From Chaetoderma sp. LZ-2023a (lineage: Eukaryota; Mollusca; Caudofoveata; Chaetodermatida; Chaetodermatidae), in contig CM067373.1 of NCBI GenBank assembly GCA_034401795.1, positions 35,933,443 through 35,997,442 of the forward strand: DNA of 64,000 bases. The letters run 5' to 3'. The notes beneath the pieces are model-generated. The model made no database searches. It had not been told where the DNA came from and saw only the letters and a program-made list of their open reading frames with translations. Below, piece by piece: positions 31,701-46,700 of the stretch. Both the position numbers and the translations under genes were made by a program. The first letter of the stretch is position 1; each line of letters starts with the position of its first letter.

Positions 31701-34700
31701 TTGGAAGCCATTTCTGCTAGGCAGCAATAGCTTCCAATCAAAATAAATCCAAAATATTCAACAATAAGTTTTATTTTATTTTTTTGGGAACATGTTATTA
31801 AACCCTTTGACACTTAAATTTCTTCAAGAAAATTTAATTTTTCTCATAGAAAATGTCCATTTGTAGACCAAGAGAAGATTATTTTTGAAAATTTATCACT
31901 GCAATGACTTGCTTGGTTATCGAGCCAGTCATTTCAGTGATAAATTGTCAAAAATTGTCTTCTTGATCTGCAAATGGGCATTTCTCAAGACCACTGCAAA
32001 GGCCGTTTTTGGCTGATATGCATGTTAAAGGGTTAATCTATTTCTGAGGTGTGATGTATACCGTGTCTTGTCTCTTTCCAGGATGTCCTTCACACTGTCT
32101 GCAACCCGAGTGGCAAAGTACAGAGAGTAGTTATATTTAAGAAACATGGCGTCCAGGCAATGGTGGAATATCCTTTACGTATTACCTAATTGTATTTTCT
32201 ATGTCATTTGAGTATAGGTACTAATAAGGCATGTGATAGATTTGCTTGCCATAGTATGTTCACATTAGCTTGATAATGCGTGCATGTGTGCTTGATAGGA
32301 TAACAACTGGCTTATTCACGCCTGGCAGTTTTATTTTTTAGACGTGAACTATCAAGTTTCGAGCTGTGACTAGAGCGCCTTGAAATATTATAATTAAACT
32401 TGCTATATATATAAGCTTTCAGTGTGACAGGCAGATGTACCCTTTTTGAAGGATTTGCCATATGCTCAGGTCCAAAACTTTGGGTGGAAATTAGGGTTTA
32501 TTTTTCTATAAAAGTCAATATTTCTGCTAAAGTTCTTGTAGGCAGCATATGATCATAATGCCACTTAACCCTTTCGGTGCTGAATTCCCTATATCTCATT
32601 TTCAAATTAGGGGTGTGGAGGGTGTAGTGAAAAGACCAGTAGGGAGGGGGCATGATTTTTTTTTTCCCCCAATTAATTTATTTTAAAAAGGTCATAAATA
32701 TTTGTTTTTCAGATATTTGACTAGATATGTAATAAATGTTTGTAATTTTCAAATTTGTCATGTTTTTCATTACCCAATTAGCAAATGGAATTCGCATTGC
32801 ATACAAATGGCATTAAAACATTGTAATTCGTATAGTTTGACAAATGTATATTTTTTTTATTCCCGGCTGGTTGAAAAAAGAACGATTTCACCCTTCTCTC
32901 ATTCTAAGAATATTTTGCCATCTAAATTGTATTTGCAAAAGTTGTACGGTTGTCTAATATTCATCAAACAGAATTTTCATTCTTGTGCAAACCAAAGGCA
33001 GTTATTTTAGTCTGTTCTTTAGTACACGAGCACTGAGTGAATAACAGATGATGGTGACATGTATGCGCTTCTCAATGACCAATGGCCCTACAAATGTCCA
33101 TACCATACTCACTTACAATAAACTCTGATTTTTTGCAGCTGATTTTTAAACTTTTTGAGCTACAGGGGTCAAGAGAGTGATGAATGTTGATGTTGAATGA
33201 TGATTTGCTATGGCACGTCATCGACTGCGCATTTAAGAATTTATGTTCATTAGATTATCACTACACTAACCCTTTGGTGGTCAAAATAATTGAGATCTTT
33301 GTTTAATAAATGCACATTTGTAGGCCAAGAGAAGACTTGCTGAAAATTTACCACTGGAATAACTGGCTCGGTTATTGAGCCAGCTATTTTGATGGCACTA
33401 GTAAAATCTCAAACATGTTTTTATTCTGGTCCGTCAGTTTTTGTCTAGCGAGAGCAGTGGAGTGTGAATAACTTGTATGCACAGTGAATTATGAGCATTA
33501 GCAACCTTAACCATGTCATACATTTGATAGTGTTGAGTCAGCACAGAGAGCCAAACAAACATTGAACGGGGCTGATATCTATTCTGGATGCTGTACACTC
33601 AAGATTGAGTACGCAAAGGTATGCTGCTTGATATTATATACATAAAATGATTTACATTAAGGTTATTGTTAATTAATACATAATGTAATCTCGGATATAT
33701 ATGAAAAACCAAGGATAGTACTTTAACCTTCATCAAAGCGGGTCAAAACCGTGTTCTGCAGTAGTCTTGAGAAATGTCAATTTGTATGATAAGAGATAAT
33801 TTTGGAAGATTTACCTTTGGAATGGCTAGCTCAATAAACGAGCCAGTCATTTCATTCGAAAATGTTCACAGCATCGTCTCTTGTCCCACAAATTACTATT
33901 AACTAAGCATAGGTCTCATGTCCATTAAAATGTTCAATTCTTTGTTTTATATAATCTGTTGTCTCGTGCTGTGACCATTCTTGGTATCGAAGTACAGAAA
34001 TTCCCACTATACGGTTTAATGTACAAATGTCCTCCCAGGCGGGCAGGTGTGTCTATACCTTATAGTATTGTATGTATGATTTCAATATAGATTGATAATT
34101 AGTCATATGGAACAAGGGCGATATGCAGAGCATTTTAAGAGCAACTTGGCTAAATTCTTGCTACCTTTGGCAGGATGGTTAGATATATACCTTGACATAT
34201 GCATTAAAATTATATCACTTCAAGATGACATATGATCACTAAGTGTCTGACAGGAACGTTAGATATACACCTTGACATATGCATTAAAATTATATCACTT
34301 TAAAATTACATATGATGCATATCGATCGATCCCAACACGGACGTGGTGTGCGTGGAGCTTAGATTGAGATGGGCTAGGGCGGGAAAAAAAAGGTCCATTG
34401 TTAGCTATTGTCAACTAGATCTCAGACGAACTTGAAATAGTTAACTAGTGCAAGTTAGTTATAGTCGACTGAGCACCCGAGCTTGGTCCAAAATGGTTAG
34501 TACGAAATTTGCGTAAATTTCAAAATAGCGAACACCTCTTGCTTGCCATAAATAAATGCATATATAAATTCAATATTTCACTAAATAACTTAGATTTGAT
34601 GAAATTATACTTTTCTATTCTATGTCAATGTTCTCATGGCCCATTAGCTTCCTGAGTTATATCATGGATGTCTTAGAGGACAAGAATAATCCATTTTTAT

Positions 34701-37700
34701 AGGTCGTCGAAACAGGTGACAGAAAAGGTTAATGGAGTGCTACCAAGCTCCAATTTGTTTGCAGTTGTAATTCAATGGGAATCGGGTACCAACAAATCAT
34801 AGTTAACTGTCCAGCATTCGGCTGGGCATAGCAACGGCGCAGGTTCAGTAAACCAGCAAACTGCCTATGGTTAGCAAGTCGTACTTGACCATAGTTGGTT
34901 TGCTAATGATGCGTGTCTTTTGTAGTAAGTTTTGCCCTCACTTCTGATCAATAGTCTTGTTGTACATTAACACATTAACCCTCGAATTAGTTCAAGAAAA
35001 TTTAAATTTTCTCCTAGAAAATGTCCATTTGCAATACCAATAGCAGGTTGGACTGCATTTTATCCTTTTCATAATTTGACTGAGTGGCCTAGCTCAGTTA
35101 TCAGTTAGTTCAGTTCCTTGGTATTGGGTAGTGCGAGTTAAAATTTATTAAAAAAATAATTTGACATTGCTGCCTTAGAAAGCAACAATTTTCAGTCAAA
35201 TAGATTCCAAAATATTCAAGTTTATAGATGTCAGAGGACACAATACATATCTTAGATATTTAGCTACCTGAGGAAAACGGTTAATTAATGCGTAATTGGA
35301 GTTTTATTTCAACCTCCAGTGATGTATCACCGGACCGCTTTTATTGCCAAAGTAGATAAAAACTAAATTAACAGATTAACCCTTTTCCTCCAAGTGCTGC
35401 CTAAATATTTAAAATATGTATTATGTTCTCTGACATCTATACTGTTAAAATATTTTTGAAATATTGAAAGTTGTTGATGCCTAAGGCACCTATGGCTCGG
35501 TCAAATAATTTTCTAAATAAAGTAGCATCGCAATGCCCATGGCCATCCCTGCTGCTAACTTGGCCATTCAGCCAGATGTACATGTGTTAAATGGATGGTT
35601 TGGAATACACTCAGTTAAACCTGCAATAAAGACCACCTGTATTAACTCTTTCACGATGAATGCCTTAGACTCTTTTCTTCTTTTACTAAATCCAATTAAG
35701 CAATGTATTTGAACTTTTATTAGCCCTTTAATAGTTAAGCCGGCCAAAACCTGTCTCTGCACTGGTCTTGAGGAATGTCCGTTTGCAGGCCAGAATGACT
35801 ATTATTAAAATTTTAACACTGGAATGACTGGCTTGATAATCGAGCCAGTCATTCCAGTGAAAAGTTTTAAAAAATTACCACTTCTTGGCTTGCAAATGGA
35901 CATATACTGAAAATTTCAAATTTACTGAAAAATGTTGGCCATTAAAGGGTTAAGAAACCAGCTGCCATAAGAGACTGCCTTCTGGTTCTCACCTGGGTGG
36001 TGTCTTAATACAAGTTTGACGGCATGTCATCAATTACTGTTGTTAGCACTTATGTCTTCTTTTTTCATTTAAATATTGTTCAAAAGCACCGTTGCAAAAG
36101 TAATACACAGATTGTTGTCAATATCTGGAAAACTAAACCATTTGACTGAAAATCAGTGGAACTGATTTATGTAAAGTGAGGTACCAATGTTCCAGGTGAG
36201 CGATACAGGTCCCTTGGGCCTCTTGTTTAAATATTGAAATTGTATTGTTTTTCAGCCGACAAAACTGAATGTGATCAAGAATGATAGCATGAGCTGGGAC
36301 TACACTAATCCTATGCTGTGTAAGTGATTAACCATAGCATTCTGCTGTCAATATTCTATCTTTTACTGTGTCAATTGGGAAGAAATTGGTGTACATTTTT
36401 CAACAATTTTTGTGGACGATATGACAGCAACATCTTCCACCAAATTTGTTGAAAAATTAACACTAGTTAATCTTTTAATTTAATTTGGAAATTAACAATT
36501 TTAACATCAGATTGGAAGGGGTTAATAAACAGTTAACTATTTAATAACATTCACCACACAGACAGAATAGTTGAATACTTACATATGATTTACAGACAGT
36601 AGACGCAACAAATATGCCATTCAATAGTTACAACGATTATGGATGTCATTGCATGCTAGGTAAATTGAACTGAGAGCAACATGCATCTCGTATATCGTGC
36701 AAAGTTTCTTTATTTAATGGGACATGAGAACTTGATTAAAGTCAATAAAACAGTCACAATTGTGTTGTGCATGTATGTTGTTAGGCTGCATGGCCTGAAA
36801 GGCCAAGTGAGCTTGTGGCATGGCGCCCCTCTGTCTGTCATGTGTCCATCAACTTTTGCTTGAAAATGCTACTCATTAACTGCTTGGCAGATTTCAATTT
36901 AATGTGGCTGAACATTCTACTTATTAAGCGCTTGTCAGATTTCAACCTAATGTGGCTGGAACAACACTATGGGTCTAGACTTCAGAACCGGTAACCAGAA
37001 TCTTGATTGATCAATCTTTTTGGTGAAAATCTGAGATTTTATGAAAATTGTCGAAATACTACTCATCATTAAACGCTTGACAGATTTTAACCCTTGACAG
37101 ATTTTAGCCCTAGTTGGCTGGACAGCAGGACTATCATGATATCCCCCAGAACCGCTTCAGAATTTTGCTTGGTAAAATTTTTGGGTGTATCTCATAGATT
37201 TTATGAAAGACTTTCTGGAAATTGTCAAAACACATCTCCTTAACCACTTGATGAATTTTATCCAAATTCGTCTGGAAGGATGTTATAGTGGTAGGCTCTA
37301 GGACTTCTATTCAGAATTGTAGTTGGTCAACCTTTTGGAATATCTTGGATTTTGTTTAATTTTCCGAAACCATTTAATTAATGGTCCGATTTCAACGAAA
37401 CCTTGATGGAATGATCTTATGGCGGTGGGCTTCAACATATCAAACGAGAATTTCGGTTGTTAAATTGCTTTGGTGGCCATCTTGGATTTTTATATCATCC
37501 GTCATATATATTTAAATGGAAATGCTTCAAATGCTAATGGTCCAGGTGAGCGTCACAGGCCCTTGGGCCTCTTGTTTTATTCATATTCCCAGACAAAACA
37601 ACATTAGGGTGGCGAAGATGTGTTGGTAAAATTTACAATTTTACGCGAGAATGTCTAAAATTCTGGAGGGAAATACCTTTAACATGGTGGTTTCTGCTTG

Positions 37701-40700
37701 AATATTATGTTTCTGTTGCAATTTACAAATTTTTTGTAGAAAAATATGATTTTCCAATGAACTTCCATTTCAAATTACCAATTCCATAAATTCTGTTCAT
37801 TTTCCATTATCGTGGAAAACCACTGCCCCTACAGACTTATAGCATTTGATTGTGATGTCCACTAAGTGACATTAAATATTTGAATGAGAGATCGGATCCC
37901 TCCATTGTGCTATGATATCCTTCATAGACCTATTTCAAATTTTGTATGAATATCACATGGGATTGCTTTTTGATCAGAAAAATGTATCGATGATTGCCAA
38001 TAGATCTGTCTTAAAAAATACTGTTAACCCTTTAACCTTGAATATATTCAAGAACATTTTGATTTTCTCATAGAAAATGTCTATTTGCAGACCAAGAGAA
38101 GACTATTTTTGAAAATTTACCACCAGAATGACTGACTTGGTTATCGAACCAGTCATTCCAGTGGTAAATTTTCAAAAATAGTCTTCATTTGGTCTGCAAA
38201 TGGGCATTTCTCAAGACCACTGCTGAAGCCGTTTTTGGCCAATATGAGGACTAAAGGGTTAAAGTATGTAAAAAATCTGATTTATGCTGTATAGTTTGGC
38301 TTTGAAGTGCCATGATCAGGACACATGTTACCAGCACTAGTTTTATTTATATAGTGTTTCCCTTGTTGGAACACCTCATTATTTGTGTCACTGTTCTCAT
38401 GATCGAAATACTGTTCTCCGTTATTATTTACATTTATATACATTGTCGTGCATTTCTGTTATTAGCTGCTAGCGCGTGTACTTAATGACGGTTAGGGGGA
38501 AGTATTACATGTAGATGTTTTATCACAAGATCAGTTCACCATGCAATCTGTAGACATGGCAGAGGAACACAGTATACCAGTACATTGCAATAGATATGAT
38601 TACAGACAATTAAGTGCAAACGATTATTTGACACTGCTATGCCAGATTCTTGACGCAGCAACCAAAGGAATAACATTGCTAACACGCTCTCGCACCCGAT
38701 ACAGTTCATATATATATACTTCAGTATATTCATTTGAATTAACCAAACAGATACGATAGACAAGTCATATCAGGGTTATCCTAACCTACACCGATATTGT
38801 GTTTAAGTTGACAACACTGGCAGCCTTTCAAAGACACAAATTTAACAGGACACAACATTGCTGACTAAACACACAAGTCACCATCTTACAGGGAATAAGT
38901 GTGATGCAATGGGATTTTTCCAAGAGGTCACGGAGCACTTATTGCATACACTTGGAGTTCTACGTGTTCTACAACAAGTCATACTGCGATTAGTGCATAC
39001 AATTGGAGTCGCACTTTCATGTATCATATCTGCAACTCACTTCATATCCATAAAAGTAGCACAGGGACATCTTGTGCATAAACATAAACATGCTACTCGC
39101 AAATTTATACTGTTTCATGCGATATAATGCATCGTGGTCCACACCACCACACAAGCCTCAGATAGCAATCTGCGATCATCCATCCAGAACCTAACCTAAG
39201 TGTTAAACAGGCGGCTATGTACACAATATCAGACCTAGGTGTTAAACAGGCGACCATGTACACAATATCAGACCTAGGTGTTAAACAGACGACCATGTAC
39301 ACAATGAGACCTAGGTGTTAAACAGGCAACCATGTACACAATATCTTGCCTATGTGTTAAGTAGATGAATAGCTCAGATATTGAACAATCGATTTATCCA
39401 TACAACACCTGGCCTATGTATTAAACAGGGGAACATGTACACAACACCATCTGGTATCAATGAACAGACAACGGTCATCCACTCAACACCTGACATAGGT
39501 GTTAAACTGACGAACATGTACATATCATCGCAGATAGTGAGCAATCGATCTATCCATACAACACCTGCCCTATGTGCTAAACAGACGAACATGCACTCAA
39601 CACCTGGCCTATGTGCTAAACAGCATATAAAATTGCAGGCATTGAAAAGAGGAGCAACATTACAATACGCCATCAATTAGACATGTACATCAGATGTGAA
39701 ACACTTGCAGTCACGACAACACAGGACACACAAAACCTGCAACATGAATGGAAACTATAATAATTTTTCCGTGTGTGCCATTCTCACAGCACTGGCTCTG
39801 AGGTACGGACATGCTCTTTGACATCGGCTGACGCAGGGCCATGCCTGATGAAATGACGATCAGTAGATAGTCAAGTTATTATCGCAGGATGAGGTCGGAG
39901 GTGTATATGTGAGAACAAATGTGATATTCACTTCTAAAATGTCTGATGTGTTTGTAAGTATTTGTGTTCAACTATAGATTATAAGCATTGTGAGATGTTA
40001 TGTGTTAACGCCACTGTAGCAATAAATCTACATTTGTTACCTCAGATTTTTGTGTGTAGTTGTATTAATTATATTTGATAGGGTTGAGGTCAATTGTAGA
40101 TGCAACTAATAAATTAGTCAATTCTAATTCAAGATTTGAGTTGCAGTTAAACAAGCATGAATGGGCTACAATTGCGACTCAAGTGTCAGGCAGACCTGCT
40201 TATACTATTTTCGAGTGGCAACTAAAAATCACTGCAATCAACATGAATTATTTGAACTTTAAAATTGAATGGTCGATCAATTCTGACCTTCTTAGCACAG
40301 TTTTTAAGCTCTGTAATTATTTTGAGCATAATTTGAGTGCAAGCTGTTGCTGCTGTGCACACCAACACACTCAATTTACAAATATTGACAGTATATTTCT
40401 TAACTGCATTTCTGTTATCCGATGTTTAGGATGTGTGGCAGCAGAGAGCTGTAGTATCTACATTATTAACCCTAAACACACCAAAACCAGCCGTGCAGAA
40501 TCTTCATTTACAGACCAGGAGAAAACTAAATAGATAATTTATCATTGGAATAACTGGCTCGATAAGCAAGCCAATCATTCCAACGGTGAATGTTAAAAAA
40601 TAGTCCCCTTGGTCTGCAATTGGACGTTCAATATGGTATGCTAATATTTGGATTTCTTGCTCATATTTGACCATCAGCGGTTTAATATTAATCATTATTG

Positions 40701-43700
40701 GTCCTTATTCTGCAACTGAAATGACCTCAATTCTGAGCAAGTTTTTCATAATTTACTGTTCATTGCCATTTACAATTGATAGAGTTCTGTTTCACAACTT
40801 TAAGTTGTTCTTTTCTCTACGTTTTCGATATTGTTTCATGTATTATATTTTGATCATCCCTCACATAGTTATTAGTCAAGTAGTCGGAAGCACTCAGCAG
40901 TTTGTGTACATTAGTTTTATTTGTTTGTGAGATAATGTTGTTTTGTTGCATTTAGCTGCCGGCCGGGACATTGGTGCACCGAGAAATGCCCCACTTTTAC
41001 AGGACCCACACTATCCTGGCTCCGCTCCAGCACCATTTTGTAAGTGTGTGCGTGCGTGCGTTTGTATGTCTTGCATGTGTGCACGTATCCGTACATCCGA
41101 GTGTGTGTTCGTGTAACTAATTGACACCAACGATTATTATTCCACTGTAATTTTATATCTGACCATATCTATGTATATATGATAAGATTAGCTATCCATT
41201 TGTGTATATCTATATTAGTCATTTTTTTTTTCTCCATCGTGGGTGTTGAGTTTTAACTCATATCAGCCAAAAACGGCCTCTGCAGAGTTCTTGACAAATG
41301 TCCATTTGCAGACCAAGAGAAGACTAGTTTTGAAAATTTATCACTGGAATGACTGGCTTGATAACCGAGCCAGTCATTCTATTGATAAATTTTCAAAAAT
41401 AATCTCTTGGTCTGCAAATGGACATTTTCTATGAGAAAGTTTCTTGAAAAAATTTAAGCGTTAAAGGGTTAATATTCTCTTGCAGTTTGACACCAGGTGA
41501 GAAAATCTATAAGTTTTACCATTATCCCTGTACTGGTAAAAATGTTCATAGAAAATGTCCATTTGCCATGCTAGAGAAGACTTTTAGAAAACTTTAGAAC
41601 TGTTGGCTGGCTCAGTTATCGAGCCGGTCACTTCAGTGGTAAATTAAAAAACCCAGTAAGTGTCTTTGGCTCTTTGCCTACAAATAGACATTGCTCAAGA
41701 CTACCATAAAGCGTGATTTTGTCTGATTAACCATTCTGTAATCTACTGCTTATTGGTTCCCTGCCGATAAAACCTGGCATGTGGTGGGGTTTTGGTGGCT
41801 ACTACAGGTTTGCTCACCGTGCGTCCATCCATCACGATTGGTTTTACGCACCCCTTCAAGATATTCTACTAAGAATTGGTACATTACCTTATTATAAGGA
41901 GTTACAGAGCACGGTCTAGTTTTAGGTATTTTCGTCTTTGTTATAGAGTTACTCCCCCTTTCAACTTAGAAAATACAGTATGAGAAGTTTTCCGCATTTT
42001 TTTGCACACTCCTTCAAGATATTCAACTGAAAATGGGTAGATTACTTTATTATAAGGAACTAAGAGCGAGTTCAGTTTCAGACATTTTTGTCAGTCACAT
42101 GAAATATGAAGAAATTAGTTTTTCACACTGTTTTCATATGCCTTCAAGATATTCGACTGAAAATAGTACATTGCTTTATTATAGGGAACTACAGTTTAAT
42201 TTAGTTTCAGACATTCTCGTCTATTTTTCATGAGTTGTGCCCCATTTCGACGAATGAAATACAAAAATATCAGTTTTCCGCACTTTATTCGCACTCCTTC
42301 ACTATATTCTACTCAGAATTTGTACATTGCTTTCTTATGAGAAGTCACAGAGCAACTGAGTTTTAGGCGTTTGCGTCAATGTTATGCCACTTCAAGTTAT
42401 GAAATTCGAAAGATATCAGTTTTCCACACTTTTCGCACTCCAATATATTCAACGGAAAATCGGTATATTGTTTTAGTATAAAGAGTTACAGAGCATGTTC
42501 GAGTTTCAGACATTTTCGTCAATCTTTGATGGAATTATGCTCCCTTTCGACATGAAATACAAAAATATTATTTTCCGCACTTTTGCACCCCGGCCTTCAA
42601 GATATTCTACTAAAAATTGGTACATTGCTTTATTAGCGGCCTTTCAGGCCAAGTGAGCTTATGGCATGGCGTCCGTCCATCCGTCAACTTTTTCTTTAAA
42701 CGATTTCTCAAGAACCATTTGGGTGATTTCAAATATATTTGGCAGGACCCATCCATAGGGCACGAAGATTCAAACGCAGCCGGTCGGCTAATTTGACCAG
42801 TGCTCTGGCTAGTATGCTTGGCCCTGTGATCCATGGTGTGTTTGCTTTAATGTCATCGGCAGATCATAGTGATAAAAAATGATATGCACAGATGTATATG
42901 ATGAATCGTATTTCGCAAACCAGTCATTGAACCTTTTGGCCAAATCTGAACATGCCCTTATGTTTCCATAGGTACCTAATTGTTGTACAATTGCCATTCT
43001 ATCAATGGCTATGGACTTTGATCCATCTGTGATAATGGTGGCTGTTGATGGTTCCCGTGAGTGATCACCGTTTGCAGTTCTCCAAAACTTCCATCAACTT
43101 GTGTTTATCTGTGCTAATCAATAGACTACCATCAGCTGCAAATATGGAATTGGCAACACAAGAGAACTCATAGGTGCCAACTTCATCTTGGATGTCAATA
43201 TCAGGGCGTGACCAGTGTCATCCTAGCAAACAGAGAACGATTCTCTCAGTTCCACTGATTTTGTGCCGATCTTGACAGTTGTTTGTTGTCCATTTTTTAA
43301 GCTTAACCTTAGTCATCTTATCCCAGAAGTGAGTGTTTCCAATGATGCGATCACGAACAAAATTAACGGCTTCCTCTCTTGTTTTAAGATATCCTCTCTG
43401 ATATGGTCTGGGACAACAGATTTTGTGATGATATTTATTAAATCTTTTGCATCAAAGCTGAAGGGATCTGTCTCGTTCAGTAAGGTTTTGAGCTTAACCC
43501 ACATTGTCTTGTCTTTTCAAGGTGGCGTCAGACATTTCATGATGAGTATGCATCCCTGCAATTTTCTCTGCCTCCAGTGACATGCATTCTAGTTCGGGAG
43601 CGATTAGAAAAACTCTGCATTGTTGCTGGCCTCGGTGTTATACTTTTACGTCCTCCTAGCACCTTTAATGTTTCAGTTACTTGCTCCAGTGCATGGTCAA

Positions 43701-46700
43701 CTCCTAAGCTGCAGAATAATACCTTTATTTACACAGAAGTTTGCATGGATGAACATTTCCCAGACGTCTGCTGTTTGAAGGCTGTAGATTTAAAAAATAT
43801 ATTCCGGGATATACTGTGGATATTTGAGTCTATTTTGGCAAAAGAAATAACCACATAACTGTTCAAGGGATGTCAGATGAAGAAGCCAATTTCCCTCACG
43901 GGTTGCCTTTACAAACTGAAGTAGAACGAGCACAATTCGCATATAGATTCTCATCACTTTAAATGTTGGGAAATTCTCATGCTTTGCACTGAAATTGTCT
44001 AATACTTCACTCGTCATATGTGTTAGATCAACGATACACTTGGAGGCATCTTTTGCTTTATGAACATCACCTAAGCTGCATGCTCTCCTGAGCTTTAGCT
44101 ATGCTAATCTAATTGAATTCGGTAATGCTCCTTCTGATGCTTCAAATTCACTAGGAAACGGATCAAACAATGCTTGGAGGTTGATGATCTGGGCAGTGAG
44201 AGCACGTTTCATATGCTTGCCATCTAGTAATTGCCGAACTGTTGCTGATCCATAGATACCAGATTCAATCCATGCGTTGCCGATGCTGCTTCCCTCAATT
44301 GAACTGCCAATCGCTCTCAATGCACATGTTACATTATGGAATTCACCCACTGAAGAGCCACTGTGTCTTGTATTCTGGTTTGATCGACTGTAACTTTACA
44401 GCTCTCATGTAGGGGACCATGTCCAATGTGATGATTTTCTTGTTGGGTACAACAATCTCTGCACTTATCTGTTGAGCATGTTGAAAAACATTGACTAATA
44501 TAGACCATCCATTTGCTGGAGCTGGTATGAGCGGTCGCATCTGGACTTCTGTTAGTGGCATATTATCAGAATTAATCAAAGAATGGTAAGCTGCCCATGT
44601 AGGAACTAAGTGATTATTTGTTCGGAGAAGGCTCTGGTCTAAAGGATGAAAATGTGTTTGCTGTGTGGTATTTAATTCTCGCTCAGCTGTGCTCGCAAGT
44701 TCTGTTGGATTGATTTCTTGAATTTGCATGTTCTATTAACTGGATAAGGGACGCCTCTCGCCTGGACCAACACGCCCACCACGGGCGGACACGCCTAGTA
44801 CGTTGTTATTAACCCATGTTTTGTATTGGCCATTCCTTGCTTTGACATTCCTTTGATGCTGATCTGTGCTGATATCTGGCAGTTAGCCATGTAATGTCTT
44901 CATGAATGTAGTTATGAAAATCAATCTGCTAATGCTGTATCTTGAAGTCTGGATACTTTGGATTCTGTGTTGGTTTGGGGTTTCCATGTATACCACAGTC
45001 ATGCACCTCAATGCAATTGTAATTCAAGAGAGATTTATCTGAAACCGTATCTGGTAGATGCATAGGCGTGGAAAACACCTTGATCTTGCTTCTGCTGAAA
45101 CGCCACCGTGAAAGTTCCATGTAAAGTGTTTTTGCCAGCGGGAGTGTTCTGAAAAGTCAATGGTGTCCATCCATGGTAAAGAAGACTGGTGTTCCTCTCA
45201 CCAGAGCAGGTGGTATGAAGATACCACCAGACTGACTCATATATGCTGAATTACACCTTGAGCCAACAGTGTTTCTACTCTGAGTATCCGAGTGTAGTCC
45301 ACACTCATCCCAGGAGCATGATAGTTAACTAGATGTTTGTTGCGACTGTGTGTGAACCTTTAGCCCCATGGCTAGAACAATTTGATTATCATTTTTAGAA
45401 TGGCTGAATCCAGTTTCCACATGTTTTGGTTTATACAATATTTGTCTTGGAGTTTTGACTTCATACATTATTGTAGGCTTGCGCTATATTTCGATTGAAT
45501 CATGAAGTTCGATTTATTTTATTTCATGTCTGAAGTGTGTGCTTTTCCGTCGCATTTTATCAGTACATGAGTACAATTATAATCGATTGACGCCCGTGTT
45601 CATTGTGTTTATATCCCACCGTGCAATGCACGTGTAGAATAATTACAAAACACAACACAAAGCGCTACAATAAACAAGCTAACAATAGCGAGGTAACACC
45701 TTTGTCATTGAGAAAACCAGCTAGCTACTCCGTCGAATCGCCATATAATTTTCTTTATTTCACTGCGGACCCTGAGTCTGTCATGATATGCCGTGTATAT
45801 ATTTAGTTGCATAGTGTTAGGCAATCAGTGAACATACTTCTTTTTAATTCTAGAGTTAGCAATTTCAGGCGGTGTAATAATTTTTCCTTTTTGATTCGGT
45901 TGTTATGTCAAATTAAAGAAAATAAAGCAACAGCATTCCACATTGTATGATTTTGAAATGTGCGTTCTGTTGATTACTCTTAAATGTAAATAGTACATTC
46001 TGAAAGCAACTATAAACTGCACTATAGGACGAGTTTACGCCGGTACACTTGTACCTACTCAAAGCTACCGTCATATGTATGTGGATTGCGCAGTATCTCC
46101 CCGGGTACTAATATTAGCGTCTTCGCGTTACTCCGGTAATGACCTAAACTCGTCCCACAAAGGGAGGCTGTAAGCGGAAGCTGATACATCACGTAATTTA
46201 TTTTTTTCTCGGCGACATTTTATCTCAAATTTTGATGAAATAAATAATCTTTTATCAAACTATACGCAATATTTAGGCAGCCCCAATTAATAATTTCACT
46301 CCCGCGATGATGGACATAAGGTATACATTAAGCATAGACGTAGGATGATTAGAATACGTCGCATAAAAATGTGTTCTAATTTCATGCTATTTTTGTATCA
46401 TTTATTTCAACTTTTTCTAGAAACAAGTTACTTTACCTCGGTTTATACTTTTGGGAATTTGGACCTATGATTTACTCGAAAATTGCAATTTTTTTTATAA
46501 AATCGATTGCGATGTTTCAAAGCAAAAATTGCGCAAGCCTACATTATTGTTTGGACTATGCTAGATACTGAAGTATTGGCACTCTGCCACATTCATCAGA
46601 AAGTAATGTTGTAGCTGGGCTTTCAATGATCCATCTAAGTAAAGTTTTCAAGGATATCAGGGTTGAATCATCGCTATCATCACGAATGAGTGATCCATTA

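Noticed and set aside
32161..32190. Continuation of the hnRNP L exon past 32167
   Set aside because: It gives EYPLRIT, which does not fit the family; the ATATCCTTT boundary restores the conserved EFDSVE.
38536..39127. Short intronic ORFs as a nested gene
   Set aside because: No recognisable domain, no splice sites and AT-biased composition.
39194..39625. CRISPR-like array
   Set aside because: The repeats are contiguous 39-bp units with no unique spacers and lie in a eukaryotic intron.
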